From NCBI GenBank assembly GCA_913045055.1, contig CAJWPI010000010.1, positions 1 to 55,641 of the forward strand: a stretch of 55,641 nucleotides of DNA, read 5' to 3'. Position 1 is the stretch's first letter. Each line of letters begins with the position of its first letter. The position numbers and the translations under genes are program-made. The notes under the pieces are model-generated. The model saw only the letters and a program-made list of their open reading frames with translations. It did no database searches and was not told the DNA's origin. This DNA comes from an uncultured Gammaproteobacteria bacterium (GTDB lineage: Bacteria > Pseudomonadota > Gammaproteobacteria > Magnimaribacterales > Magnimaribacteraceae). Positions 1 through 8,450 of the stretch are shown here, in pieces.

Positions 1-84
1 ATTGCAGAGATTACAGGACACTCGGAGTTTGATATTGGTAGAGCTGTCGGGATCTTAAAGCAGGGAAACTTGGTTAGGGTTTAG
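1..84 (+). CDS. C-terminal fragment of an unidentified protein
   Basis: An open frame enters the window at base 1 and ends at a TAG at 82-84, giving 27 residues that finish with KQGNLVRV. The start lies outside the window. The tail is too short for me to assign a family. Its stop overlaps the stop of the convergent VOC gene by four bases, the same tight convergent packing seen elsewhere in the window (for example tdk/nupC), which supports it being a real gene end. Codon use is AT-rich like the rest of the window. It could also be a chance open frame; 27 codons is weak evidence alone. Confidence 0.4.
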   Translation: MAEITGHSEFDIGRAVGILKQGNLVRV

Positions 85-542
85 AAAACTCTTGCTGGGT
101 GCTCTGGATCAATTATCTCTTGGATCTCAAATGCATTTCCATCACAATCTCTTCCGTATGTTGCTTTAACTATGCCAAAATCTTGAGGAGGAGCATGAAA
201 CTCGACACCATTATTGAGTAATCTCTTATATTCAACCTCTATATCAGTCACATCAACACAAACATGTGTATGACCATGATTATTTACAGGTCTATTTTTT
301 TCCATTGGTTGAGATTCAGGTGAAGAATATTCAAAAAATTCTATCATTATATTTCCACATTTTAAAAAGCCCACTTTAGCTGAGCTATCTTTTAATCCAA
401 CAACATCATCAATTTGTTTTGACCCTTTTGGCCATTCCATTCTAGAAACCTCTTCAAAGCCAAAGTTTTTTGTATACCATTTCATCAACCTTTCAATATC
501 TGGTGTTGATATTGCTGCATGATGTAAGCCATTAATAGCCAT
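81..542 (-). CDS. VOC (glyoxalase/bleomycin-resistance) family protein
   Basis: The 153-residue protein opens with MAINGLHHAAISTPDIERL, the usual first beta strand and metal-ligand His of a vicinal oxygen chelate module. A second His-rich strand (HGHTHVCVDV) and a C-terminal strand ending in FEIQEI supply the expected further ligands. One protein therefore carries two paired VOC half-modules, typical of the glyoxalase, epimerase and extradiol-like dioxygenase families. The reading frame extends upstream to 629, but an AGGAGGAG ribosome-binding site sits a few bases before the ATG at 540-542, so I take that start. The 201-base region upstream separates it from the monooxygenase gene and holds a cluster of GGTAC repeats, so it probably has its own promoter. 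Its substrate cannot be told from sequence. Confidence 0.85.
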   Translation of the reverse strand: MAINGLHHAAISTPDIERLMKWYTKNFGFEEVSRMEWPKGSKQIDDVVGLKDSSAKVGFLKCGNIMIEFFEYSSPESQPMEKNRPVNNHGHTHVCVDVTDIEVEYKRLLNNGVEFHAPPQDFGIVKATYGRDCDGNAFEIQEIIDPEHPARVF

Positions 543-603
543 CTCTTCTCTCCTCCTAATCAAAATTCTCCAACACCAACTATACCAAATTAAATTTAGA
601 CTA

Positions 604-697
604 GGTATACCCCCAACAAAAGGGTACAAAAGCCTTAAATCAAGAATCCTTAGAAATGGGTAAATACTTCTGTACCCTTCTGTACCACCCCTACCCT
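604..697. promoter_or_regulatory. GGTAC-rich repeat cluster, candidate operator upstream of the VOC gene
   Basis: The intergenic region holds an 8-base palindrome GGTATACC at 604-611 and a 13-base inverted repeat (620-632 against 667-679, one mismatch, 34-base spacer). The right arm is part of an exact tandem duplication of a 10-base unit, cttctgtacc, at 667-676 and 677-686. Further GGGTA/TACCC words lie at 658-662 and 692-696. The spacer is too long for an ordinary rho-independent terminator. The position, about 60-155 bases upstream of the VOC start, suits an operator read by a dimeric regulator. The repeats are seen directly; the regulatory role is inferred. Confidence 0.45.
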
Positions 698-743
698 TAG
701 TGTTTTAAGAAATAGAGTTGGTGTAAAAAAGTGAAAAAAAAGT

Positions 744-2186
744 TTAATCAAAATTAAATTCTCTAAAGTTTGGCCTAGAATTTTCTAACCAATAACTCAA
801 GCTGCCTTTGTGATAATTATTTATTACTTTCCCACTCTCGTTTTTATACCAACTATCGCAATTTGCTGAAAAAACTGTTTTCTTCAGGCCTGCTTGAACA
901 TATTGATTATATTTCTGCATATTTTCTTTCTTAATGTCTATAGAGGAATTATTAGATTTCATAACCTTTTGAATACATCTTAAGATGTAGTTCACTTGGC
1001 ATTCGATCATAAATATTATTGAGTTGTGACCTAAATTTGTATTGGGACCATAAAGCATAAAAAAATTAGGAAAACCAGATATACAAACCCCTCTATGAGC
1101 TTCAGCTCCGTCGGACCACTCTTCATCTAAAGTCTTTTCTTTAAGACCAACGATCTCTAAAGGGCTTAGAAATTCTGAAGTTCTAAATCCTGTGCCATAA
1201 ATAATCATGTCAACTTTTCTTTCTACCCCTTTACTATCAGTTATCATATCTTTATCTATTAAAGTTATAGGAGAATCTATAACTTCACAGTTTTCTTTTG
1301 CTAAAGTCTCATAGTAATTTTCAACTACCAAGACTCTCTTGCAGCCAAATGGGTAATTGGGGGTTAATTTTTTTACTAGATTAGGATCTTTAATTATAGA
1401 TTTTATATAATTAATTGAAGTCTTTTCAAAAAATTTTGAATACCAAGTTCTTTTAACCAAAGCAAAATAATTACTCCCTAAAAGGATCCATATCCTTAAC
1501 CTATATAATCTTAAAGAAAATGGAATGTATTTAAATATCCATTTAAGGATATTAGAAAATTCTTTATCTCTTCTTTGTATAGACCATTGAGCTGATCTTT
1601 GAAAGACATACAACTTCTTGGCATGTTTGCCGATACTTGGAATGAACTGAACGGCACTTCCTCCATTTCCAATAACTGCTATTCTTTTATTCTTAGTATC
1701 GTAATCGTGATCCCATCTCGATGAATGAAAAGATTTGCCTATAAAGCTTTCTTGTCCTTCTATGCTAGGAATATTAGGAGAATTTAATTGACCTAAACCT
1801 GAAATTAAAAATTTAGTTTCAGTTTCAACTCCTTGAGTATTTTTTAATAACCATTTATTTTTGTTTGGAGAAAAAGTAGCTGATTTAATTTCTGTATTAA
1901 ACTCTATGTGAGAAAAAACATCGTATTTATTAGCACAGTATTCTAGGTATTCTCTTATTTCATGAGATCCTGAATAAACTCTTGACCAATTGGCTTTAAG
2001 TTCAAATGAATAAGAATAAAAATGAGAAGGCACATCACAAGCACATCCTGGATAAGTGTTATCAAACCATGTTCCACCTAATCCAGAAGATTTCTCAAAT
2101 ATTTTAAAAGAATCTATTCCAGCCCTTTTTAATTTAATGGCCATACAGATTCCTGATATTCCTGCACCTAAAATAATAATTTCCAT
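744..2186 (-). CDS. Flavin-containing monooxygenase, Baeyer-Villiger type
   Basis: This 480-residue protein has a FAD-binding GAGISG at residues 7-12 and the GGTWFDNTYPG segment at 37-47 seen in Baeyer-Villiger monooxygenases. The BVMO fingerprint F-x-G-x3-H-x3-W-D lies at 148-159, and a second, NADPH-binding GNGGSA is at 173-178. The family inserts one oxygen from O2 next to a ketone to make an ester or lactone, or oxidises heteroatoms, using NADPH. Length is near the usual 480-550. It is probably cytoplasmic, with no signal peptide. It ends a minus-strand run below the aminotransferase gene (48-base gap). Family assignment is firm; substrate is unknown, though ketones of terpenoid, steroid or alkyl type are common in the family. 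Confidence 0.88.
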   Translation of the reverse strand: MEIIILGAGISGICMAIKLKRAGIDSFKIFEKSSGLGGTWFDNTYPGCACDVPSHFYSYSFELKANWSRVYSGSHEIREYLEYCANKYDVFSHIEFNTEIKSATFSPNKNKWLLKNTQGVETETKFLISGLGQLNSPNIPSIEGQESFIGKSFHSSRWDHDYDTKNKRIAVIGNGGSAVQFIPSIGKHAKKLYVFQRSAQWSIQRRDKEFSNILKWIFKYIPFSLRLYRLRIWILLGSNYFALVKRTWYSKFFEKTSINYIKSIIKDPNLVKKLTPNYPFGCKRVLVVENYYETLAKENCEVIDSPITLIDKDMITDSKGVERKVDMIIYGTGFRTSEFLSPLEIVGLKEKTLDEEWSDGAEAHRGVCISGFPNFFMLYGPNTNLGHNSIIFMIECQVNYILRCIQKVMKSNNSSIDIKKENMQKYNQYVQAGLKKTVFSANCDSWYKNESGKVINNYHKGSLSYWLENSRPNFREFNFD

Positions 2187-2234
2187 CTTTACAGTTTAGG
2201 AAAAGATCCTTGTGAAATAAATAAAAAAATTTTT

Positions 2235-3359
2235 TTAAGTTAAATCTGGAAAAATTCTATTTAGTCCAGTAGAAATTAAATCTAAGCCTTTAATAAAGGT
2301 TTCTGGTTCAGAACCAAGACCAACTCTAAAGTAGCCATCCATACCGAAACTATCTCCTGGTACTACAAAAACACCTTCATTCTTCCTTAAGTTATGAATT
2401 AGATCTGTACTATTTATATCTAAGTTATATTTAACATAAATAAAGCCTCCAGCTTGCGGTCTAGTAAAAGATAAATTATTCGAATATGGAATTATCCATT
2501 TTTCGAAATATTCTAAATTTTCGTTGAGAAGTTTTTTTGCTCTTTTCTTAATTTTTTGGATTGTCATAGGCTCCAAAACTTTACAAGCGATGTGTTGAGA
2601 CAAAATTGAACTTGCTACTGTAGTGTAATCCTTAATAGCCCAACCTTCTTCTATTAATTGTTCTTCTGCAGCCAACCACCCTATTCTAATTCCTGGATTT
2701 GAAAATGTTTTAGATAACCCTGATGTAACTAAAACTTTATGATAAAAGTTTTGAAAACTAGGTGTTTCAGAACCAGATAATTCCGTACCAATATAAACTT
2801 CATCTGAATGAATATAGGCTCCAACAGAATCAGCAATTTTTACAATCTCTTTCATTTCTTTTTCATTCATTACTGATCCTGTAGGGTTATTTGGATTACA
2901 TACTGAGATCAACTTAGTCTTTTCAGTTACCATTTCTTTAAGCTTATCTAGATCTATCGACCAACCAAGATCTTCCTCTAACTTGATATAAGAGACTTTG
3001 GCTTTAACAAAACTTGCTACACCATTAATTGATAAATAGTTAGGTGTCATCATTACTAATTCATCACCTTCTGACATTATTAAAAGAGCTGTTATAAATA
3101 TAGCTTCTGACGAACCAGCAGTTACTAAAATATTTTTATAATTAAATCCCTTATATAAAGAAGAGATCCTCTCTCTCAACTTAGGATTTCCTTGTGTATA
3201 ACCATATCCAAGAGGTAAATTAATAAGCTCATCTAGTTCTGATTTACTCATTAATTCTTTTAAGCTGAAAGGTTCAATACCACTTTCAGTTAAATTAATT
3301 TTTACAGAATTCTCATAAATAGACTGGATTCTTTCTAAATCAAAAGATGGTAATTTCAT
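2235..3359 (-). CDS. PLP-dependent aminotransferase, class I/II
   Basis: The 374-residue protein shows fold-type I aminotransferase landmarks in order: GYTQGNPKLRE near residue 53, NPNNPTG at 155-161, DEVY at 186-189, and the Schiff-base lysine in SGLSK at Lys217. A downstream Arg (GIRIGWL) is in the position of a phosphate- or carboxylate-binding residue. The family moves an amino group between an amino acid and a 2-oxo acid. The gene starts at ATG 3359, six bases after the enoyl-CoA hydratase stop, so the two are likely co-transcribed. Substrate is not resolved. The neighbours (hydratase, monooxygenase, exporter) suggest a secondary or catabolic role rather than a core biosynthetic aminotransferase. 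Confidence 0.87.
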   Translation of the reverse strand: MKLPSFDLERIQSIYENSVKINLTESGIEPFSLKELMSKSELDELINLPLGYGYTQGNPKLRERISSLYKGFNYKNILVTAGSSEAIFITALLIMSEGDELVMMTPNYLSINGVASFVKAKVSYIKLEEDLGWSIDLDKLKEMVTEKTKLISVCNPNNPTGSVMNEKEMKEIVKIADSVGAYIHSDEVYIGTELSGSETPSFQNFYHKVLVTSGLSKTFSNPGIRIGWLAAEEQLIEEGWAIKDYTTVASSILSQHIACKVLEPMTIQKIKKRAKKLLNENLEYFEKWIIPYSNNLSFTRPQAGGFIYVKYNLDINSTDLIHNLRKNEGVFVVPGDSFGMDGYFRVGLGSEPETFIKGLDLISTGLNRIFPDLT

Positions 3360-3365
3360 CGATTC

Positions 3366-4139
3366 TTATTCCTTTTTAAATACTGGCTCTCTTCTCTCAG
3401 AGGAAGCTTTAATCCCTTCTTTAAAGTCTTTTGTTCCTTGTAATCTCTTTTGTTCGGCTAATTCCCAAGATATGACTTTTTCTACTTCTTCTGCTAAGCC
3501 ATCCCTGATGGTTGATCTAATTGCTTCCACTGCTAAAGGTCCAGATGAAGCTATTTCCTGAGCTAATTCTAGGGCTTTATTTCTTAAATCTTTTTGAGGA
3601 ACAAGAAAATCAACAAGACCCATTTTTAGGGCTTCCTCTCCATTGAATCTTTTTCCAGTTAAAAGCATATAAGCGGCATTCTGTGCTCCCACTACCCTTG
3701 GAAGAGTTACTGTAGTACCAAAACCTTGATGAAAACCTAATTTAGAAAAGTTAGCACTAAATCTAGATTCATTACACGCTATACGAAAATCGGCTACTAA
3801 GGAGACTCCCAATCCACCACCTATAGCACCTCCTTGAACTGCAGCTATCACTGGTTTTTTATTTTTAAAGAGCCTAACTGCCTCTTCATACAATTTACTG
3901 ATTGGGTCTATGTCATCTTGTAATGAACTTTCTCCTACAAAATTTGCTCCTGCACAAAAATGTTTCCCTGCAGAACAAAGAATTATTGCTCTACATTCAT
4001 CTATCTTATCCAAATCAGTTAATGCATCAGCTATTTGTCCAATTAAAATATAATCAAAAAAATTATTTGGAGGTCTATTAATTTCAATTAATGCAACATG
4101 GTCAGTTAACTTAATTGTTAATTCACTAAATTCTTTCAT
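3366..4139 (-). CDS. Enoyl-CoA hydratase/isomerase family protein
   Basis: At 257 residues this is a standard-length crotonase-fold protein. The oxyanion-hole segment AGKHFCAGANF lies at residues 57-67 and the second one, GGAIGGGLG, at 103-111. The C-terminal helices of the family follow. Members act on CoA thioesters: hydration of 2-enoyl-CoA, double-bond isomerisation or C-C cleavage. The acidic residue pair of canonical hydratases is not obvious at the second site, so the exact reaction is open. The gene lies between the MATE exporter (15-base gap) and the aminotransferase (6 bases) on the same strand, consistent with one operon. Confidence 0.87.
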   Translation of the reverse strand: MKEFSELTIKLTDHVALIEINRPPNNFFDYILIGQIADALTDLDKIDECRAIILCSAGKHFCAGANFVGESSLQDDIDPISKLYEEAVRLFKNKKPVIAAVQGGAIGGGLGVSLVADFRIACNESRFSANFSKLGFHQGFGTTVTLPRVVGAQNAAYMLLTGKRFNGEEALKMGLVDFLVPQKDLRNKALELAQEIASSGPLAVEAIRSTIRDGLAEEVEKVISWELAEQKRLQGTKDFKEGIKASSERREPVFKKE

Positions 4140-4154
4140 GTTATTTTCCTTCTT

Positions 4155-5567
4155 TTAGTTGTTGTCTGATTTAGGATCTAGATTTAACACTTTCATCCAT
4201 CTTCTAGAACGAAATCTTAATATAAGAAGTACACCTTTAATAAAATAATCTGCAATTAAAGCAGAAAAAATCCAAGCTAGGGAAAAACCAAAGTAATAGA
4301 AAAGAAATGCTATTGGCACCCTAACTAGAATTAATCCAACTATTGTAATTATAAGTGGTGATCTAGTATCTCCAGCACCTCTTACAGAACCTCCAAGAGC
4401 AAACTCTAAAGCCATGAATGGCTGCATAATTGCTAACATCCAAACAAAAATAACAGCATAATTGACTACTTCTTCATCGTTGATAAAGAAAGTAGCTAAC
4501 TCTCTAGAAAATATAGCAAGGATTAATCCTAAAAATCCCATAGATAACATGGTGAAGCCAGCAGCTTTATATCCACTTCTATAAGCGCCTTCTGGATCTT
4601 TAGCTCCTAAATACTGACCAGTCAATGTAGACCCAGCAATTGCAAAACCCCACCCCACAGTAAAAGAGACCATCAAAACATTTACACCTATGTTGTAAGC
4701 AGCAACAGCGGAAGTTCCATATAAAGCAACTATCCAAAAAAATGCGAGCATCCCAAATTGAAAAACAAAAGATTCCATTCCTGCAGGATATCCAACTTCA
4801 AATAATTGTTTCATTCTAGTGGAAGTCATAGAGCCTTTTTTTCCTATAGAAATAACTAGATGCTTTGAATACCAGAGGTACAGGTATATTAAAGATCCTG
4901 CACTAAATGATATTCCTCCAGCTAAAGCAGCTCCAACTATCCCAAGTTTAGGTAAACCGTATTCTCCATTTACCAAGCCTAGTAATAAATAAATATTTAA
5001 AACATTAGTTACTACACCAATATAAAGTGGGGTTTTTACATCACCTGCTGCTCTAAGTGCTGTAGAAATAACCATAGATATAGAAAATAATGGTGTAAAA
5101 GAAATAAGTATTTGGAGGTAGGTAACAGCTAATTCTTTGGTAGCCGTATCTAAACCAAAAATACCTATTACTTCATTTGCTGATAACCAAAGAAAGAAAA
5201 CAGTTACGACAGAAATAAGAAGGCATATTCCAATAGAGGCCCTGGTTACTTGGGATGCTTCTAAGTTATTCCCAGAACCAACTGCTCTTGCTACAAGTGC
5301 GGTGGTACCAGCCATGACAGCCATAAGTAAAGCTTGAAATACCCAGAATATCCTCTGTCCTGTTCCAACTGCTGCTACAGGTCCAGCGCCTAGATTCCCT
5401 ACAGCTTTTATCGCTACAAGTCCAACACTAGCAAATAATAAGTTATTTAAAATAGAAGGCCACGCCAACCCCCAAACACTTAAAGATTCTGGATGAGAAA
5501 CTTCCGTATGTTGCTTACCTGCTTGTTCTGATTCTGATATATCTTGTCCCATAAAATTGTGCTGCAT
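4155..5567 (-). CDS. MATE family multidrug/toxin efflux transporter
   Basis: A 470-residue polytopic inner-membrane protein with about 12 hydrophobic segments arranged as two similar halves (segments near residues 30-240 and 255-455). The first halves show family-like stretches such as VGTGQRIFWVFQ and ALRAAGDVKTP, and the second repeats it as GSVRGAGDTRSP. The paired RAGD-type loop is characteristic of MatE domains. MATE proteins export drugs or metabolites in exchange for Na+ or H+. It is the first gene of the minus-strand run that continues into hydratase, aminotransferase and monooxygenase, so it could export a product of those enzymes, but that is inference. An upstream gap of 55 bases separates it from the divergent tdk. 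Confidence 0.9.
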   Translation of the reverse strand: MQHNFMGQDISESEQAGKQHTEVSHPESLSVWGLAWPSILNNLLFASVGLVAIKAVGNLGAGPVAAVGTGQRIFWVFQALLMAVMAGTTALVARAVGSGNNLEASQVTRASIGICLLISVVTVFFLWLSANEVIGIFGLDTATKELAVTYLQILISFTPLFSISMVISTALRAAGDVKTPLYIGVVTNVLNIYLLLGLVNGEYGLPKLGIVGAALAGGISFSAGSLIYLYLWYSKHLVISIGKKGSMTSTRMKQLFEVGYPAGMESFVFQFGMLAFFWIVALYGTSAVAAYNIGVNVLMVSFTVGWGFAIAGSTLTGQYLGAKDPEGAYRSGYKAAGFTMLSMGFLGLILAIFSRELATFFINDEEVVNYAVIFVWMLAIMQPFMALEFALGGSVRGAGDTRSPLIITIVGLILVRVPIAFLFYYFGFSLAWIFSALIADYFIKGVLLILRFRSRRWMKVLNLDPKSDNN

Positions 5568-5622
5568 ACTAGCATATATACTAGTAGACCATTAGCTAAC
5601 TTCTCTCTAAACTAAAATAGTT

Positions 5623-6201
5623 ATGGCTAAACTTTATTTCAATTATTCTTCAATGAATGCAGGGAAATCTACTGCCCTATTACAGGCAGACCATAACTAT
5701 AGAGAAAGAGGCATGAAGACTGTTCTTTTTACCTATAAAGAAGATAATAGATATGAAGAAAATATGATTGTATCGAGGATAGGATTAAAAAAAATTGCTA
5801 CTCCCTTTTCAACCACTACTGATTTATATGAGCAAGTTAAAAAAAGAAATAAAATAGAAATGATTAATTGTGTTTTAATTGATGAAGCCCAATTCTTATC
5901 AAAAGACCAAGTGAAACAGCTTGGCTACATAGTAGATAAAATGAATATTCCAGTTCTTACTTTTGGGATAAGAACAGATTTTCAAGGAGAGTTGTTTGAA
6001 GGAAGTAAATATCTTCTTGCTTGGGCTGATAATATAAAAGAGATTAAAACAGTATGTTGGTGCGGAAGAAAAGCAACAATGGTAGTTAGAGTAGATAAAG
6101 AAGGAAATATCTTAAAGAAAGGGAAGCAAATAGAGATTGGAGGAAATGATAAATACATTCCCTTATGTAGATCACATTTTAATTCTGAAGAACTTAACTA
6201 A
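5623..6201 (+). CDS. tdk: Thymidine kinase
   Basis: The 192-residue protein is the right length for type II bacterial thymidine kinase. The P-loop SSMNAGKST is at residues 9-17, LIDEAQF (Walker B-like with the catalytic Glu) at 85-91, and the structural zinc site is formed by Cys145, Cys147, Cys182 and His185. It phosphorylates thymidine to dTMP for salvage. The stop overlaps the stop of the convergent nupC by four bases; the pairing of a nucleoside kinase with a nucleoside permease is functionally coherent. No Shine-Dalgarno sequence is visible before the ATG; a TAAACT at 5608-5613 could be a -10 box very close to the start. Confidence 0.95.
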   Translation: MAKLYFNYSSMNAGKSTALLQADHNYRERGMKTVLFTYKEDNRYEENMIVSRIGLKKIATPFSTTTDLYEQVKKRNKIEMINCVLIDEAQFLSKDQVKQLGYIVDKMNIPVLTFGIRTDFQGELFEGSKYLLAWADNIKEIKTVCWCGRKATMVVRVDKEGNILKKGKQIEIGGNDKYIPLCRSHFNSEELN

Positions 6202-7451
6202 TAGACTATTCCGACTATATAACCAGTCATACAAGAAGCTAGTAAAGATGCATATAGAGCCCTGCCCCCAATTGAAATTAATTCTTCTTTTCTTTCAGGT
6301 ATCATTGCCCCTAAACCGCCCAAGAGGATACCCACACTACTAAAATTACCAAAACCACAAAGAGCATATAACATAATTATTCTGCTTTTCTCTGATAATT
6401 CACTCGCATCGAGCTGAGACAAACTAATGTAAGCAAAGACTTCGTTTAATATAGTTTTAAGTCCTAGCAACTCCCCCGCTAACTGAGATTCAGTCCAGGA
6501 GATACCCATACACCAAGCTAAAGGTGAAAAAATCCATCCTGCAATCCTTTGCAAAGTTAGGGCTTCTCCGTTAATAAACGGAAGTGTGTAGAGAACAATA
6601 TTTATTAACTCTACTAAAGCTATAACAACAATTAATATAGCAACTATATTAAGAAATATCTCTAATCCAGATCTTGTACCTTCTGTTAAAGCATCCATAG
6701 TTCCCTTGTAAAGCCTGTCATCATTAGACTCAGGAAATTCAGTTTTTTTGTCACTAGGTATCATCATGTTGGCGTACATAATTCCAGCTGGAACAGAAAT
6801 AATTGAAGCAATTAAAAAATGACCTATTAACCCTTCTTCATAAAGAGGAGAAAGCATTGCAGTTAGTGCCACCATTAAAGAGCCTGCTATAGTTGACATA
6901 CCAACAGTCATTAATATGAGTAGTTCATGTTTTGTCATTGAGGATAGATATGGTCTAACTAATAGAGGTGCTTCTACCTGGCCAAGAAAAATATTGGCTG
7001 TCGCGCTTAGACCCACTGGACCCCCAACGTTTAAAGGCTTTTTGAATAATACTGATATGAATCGGACTATTATAGGAATTATTTTCCAGTGCCATAAAAC
7101 TGCTGAAAGAGCTGAGATAACTATAACAAGAGGCAAAACACCAAATGCAAAAATTGGAATGCTCTCAGGGTTAGAAATATCAAAAGGGGCACCAGGTGAT
7201 CCTGGAGCTAAGTAACCAAAAACAAAAGCGGTGCCTTTATCTGTTGCAAGCTTAAGAGCTTCTACTCCTGAAGATAAATAACCAAAGAAGTTAGTAATTA
7301 AAGGGACCTTAACTAATAAAATTACAAGGATTATCTGCAGAACTATGGCATTAACTAGATACTTAATCTTGATTGATTTTATATTTTCACTAAATATTGC
7401 CCCTAAAGCCAAAAGTGCAAAAAATCCAATAAATGACTGTAAATATTCCAT
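6198..7451 (-). CDS. nupC: Concentrative nucleoside transporter (NupC/CNT family)
   Basis: The 417-residue inner-membrane protein has about 10 hydrophobic segments and CNT landmarks. These include the N-terminal GAIFSENIKSI region, the central gating-like FLGQVEAPLL, GTRSGLEIFLN, and the C-terminal CGFGNFSSVGILLGGLG signature near residue 375. CNT proteins import nucleosides with Na+ or H+. Length matches the family (about 400-420). It lies convergent with tdk and three bases downstream of a 2OG-Fe(II) oxygenase gene on the same strand, so permease and oxygenase are probably one transcript. Family is secure; which nucleosides it takes is not readable. Confidence 0.93.
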   Translation of the reverse strand: MEYLQSFIGFFALLALGAIFSENIKSIKIKYLVNAIVLQIILVILLVKVPLITNFFGYLSSGVEALKLATDKGTAFVFGYLAPGSPGAPFDISNPESIPIFAFGVLPLVIVISALSAVLWHWKIIPIIVRFISVLFKKPLNVGGPVGLSATANIFLGQVEAPLLVRPYLSSMTKHELLILMTVGMSTIAGSLMVALTAMLSPLYEEGLIGHFLIASIISVPAGIMYANMMIPSDKKTEFPESNDDRLYKGTMDALTEGTRSGLEIFLNIVAILIVVIALVELINIVLYTLPFINGEALTLQRIAGWIFSPLAWCMGISWTESQLAGELLGLKTILNEVFAYISLSQLDASELSEKSRIIMLYALCGFGNFSSVGILLGGLGAMIPERKEELISIGGRALYASLLASCMTGYIVGIVY

Positions 7452-7454
7452 AAT

Positions 7455-8387
7455 TTAAAGCAGTTTAATCTCTTTTAATCGTTGTTTTAGAAAATCTTCA
7501 GCCAATATACCTTGTGTATATTTATTAGGATTTTGTTTACTTATACAAGAAGGAAGAGTTTCTATAAACCAATCCGGATTGGGGTGAACAAAAAAGGGTA
7601 TGGAGAATCTTGAAGAGTTTTTTTGTTCTGCAATTGCCTTAACTCTGTGTGTTGTAGAGATAAGTTTATGATTAGTAAACCTTTGCAGCATATCCCCTAT
7701 ATTACAGATTAAAATACTACTATCTACATCTATAGATAACCATTCATCTTTTTTTGTAAGTATTTCTAACCCTGGCTGATGCCCACCAATTAATAATGTA
7801 ATCAGATTTATATCTTCATGAGCTCCTGATCTTTCTCCCTTTTCATCAGATTGCACAGGTGGGTAGTGAATTGATCTCATTACACTATTTCCTTCTAGAG
7901 CAGAATGTTCAAAGTAATCTTCTTCTATGTCTAAATAAACAGCTAAACTTCTTAATAGTGATATGCCTAATAAATCAAATTGGTTATAAAGTGCTTTTAT
8001 CTTCTCTTCAAAAAGAGGTATATCTTCTACCCATTCATTAGGTGGCATCCACTTACTAAATTTATGTCCTTTATCTAAGCTTCTTCCTGTTTGCCAAAAC
8101 TCTTTTAGATCTGGTTCAAGTCCACCCTTAGGAGTTTCTATCTTGAAAGGAGTATAACCTCTGGCCCCTCCTAAATTAGGCTGAAAATAGTCCATTTTTT
8201 TTTCTTTTGGCAGGCTAAAAAAAGATTTAAATATCATCAATACATCATTAATTAAATCTGCTTCAATGGTGTGATCTGTTATTCCACAAAAACCTAATTC
8301 TTCAAAGGCTGAACCTAAATCAGAAGAAAAGCTGGAGGGGTTCTCCATTTGGAGTTTTAAAGAAATTATAGGTAATGATTCAGTCAA
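7455..8387 (-). CDS. 2OG-Fe(II) oxygenase, isopenicillin N synthase family
   Basis: The N-terminus (TESLPIISL) matches the start of a DIOX_N domain. The C-terminal 2OG-FeII domain has the iron ligands His190, Asp192 (AHEDIN) and His247 (STTHRV), with the 2-oxoglutarate-binding R-x-S at 260-262 (RFSIPFF). The frame can begin at a TTG at 8405, but a TTG at 8385-8387 preceded by TTAAGG at an 8-base spacing gives the family-like N-terminus, so I chose it (310 residues). The family hydroxylates, desaturates or cyclises small molecules. It is followed after three bases by nupC, near tdk. Fungal thymine-7-hydroxylase belongs to the same superfamily, so a nucleoside or base substrate is an attractive guess, not a demonstrated one. 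Confidence 0.85.
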   Translation of the reverse strand: MTESLPIISLKLQMENPSSFSSDLGSAFEELGFCGITDHTIEADLINDVLMIFKSFFSLPKEKKMDYFQPNLGGARGYTPFKIETPKGGLEPDLKEFWQTGRSLDKGHKFSKWMPPNEWVEDIPLFEEKIKALYNQFDLLGISLLRSLAVYLDIEEDYFEHSALEGNSVMRSIHYPPVQSDEKGERSGAHEDINLITLLIGGHQPGLEILTKKDEWLSIDVDSSILICNIGDMLQRFTNHKLISTTHRVKAIAEQKNSSRFSIPFFVHPNPDWFIETLPSCISKQNPNKYTQGILAEDFLKQRLKEIKLL

Positions 8388-8450
8388 TATAACAACCTTA
8401 AACAATTAAGGTTAAAATTCTATACGAGATCAGAAAGAAAAACTTGTTAT

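Noticed and set aside
543-629. Upstream extension of the VOC protein to base 629
   Set aside because: The ATG at 540-542 has a strong AGGAGGAG site and gives the family N-terminus; the extension has no such signal and runs into the repeat cluster.
620-679. Inverted repeat as a rho-independent terminator of the monooxygenase gene
   Set aside because: The 34-base spacer is too long and there is no proper T run after it, so it looks more like an operator.
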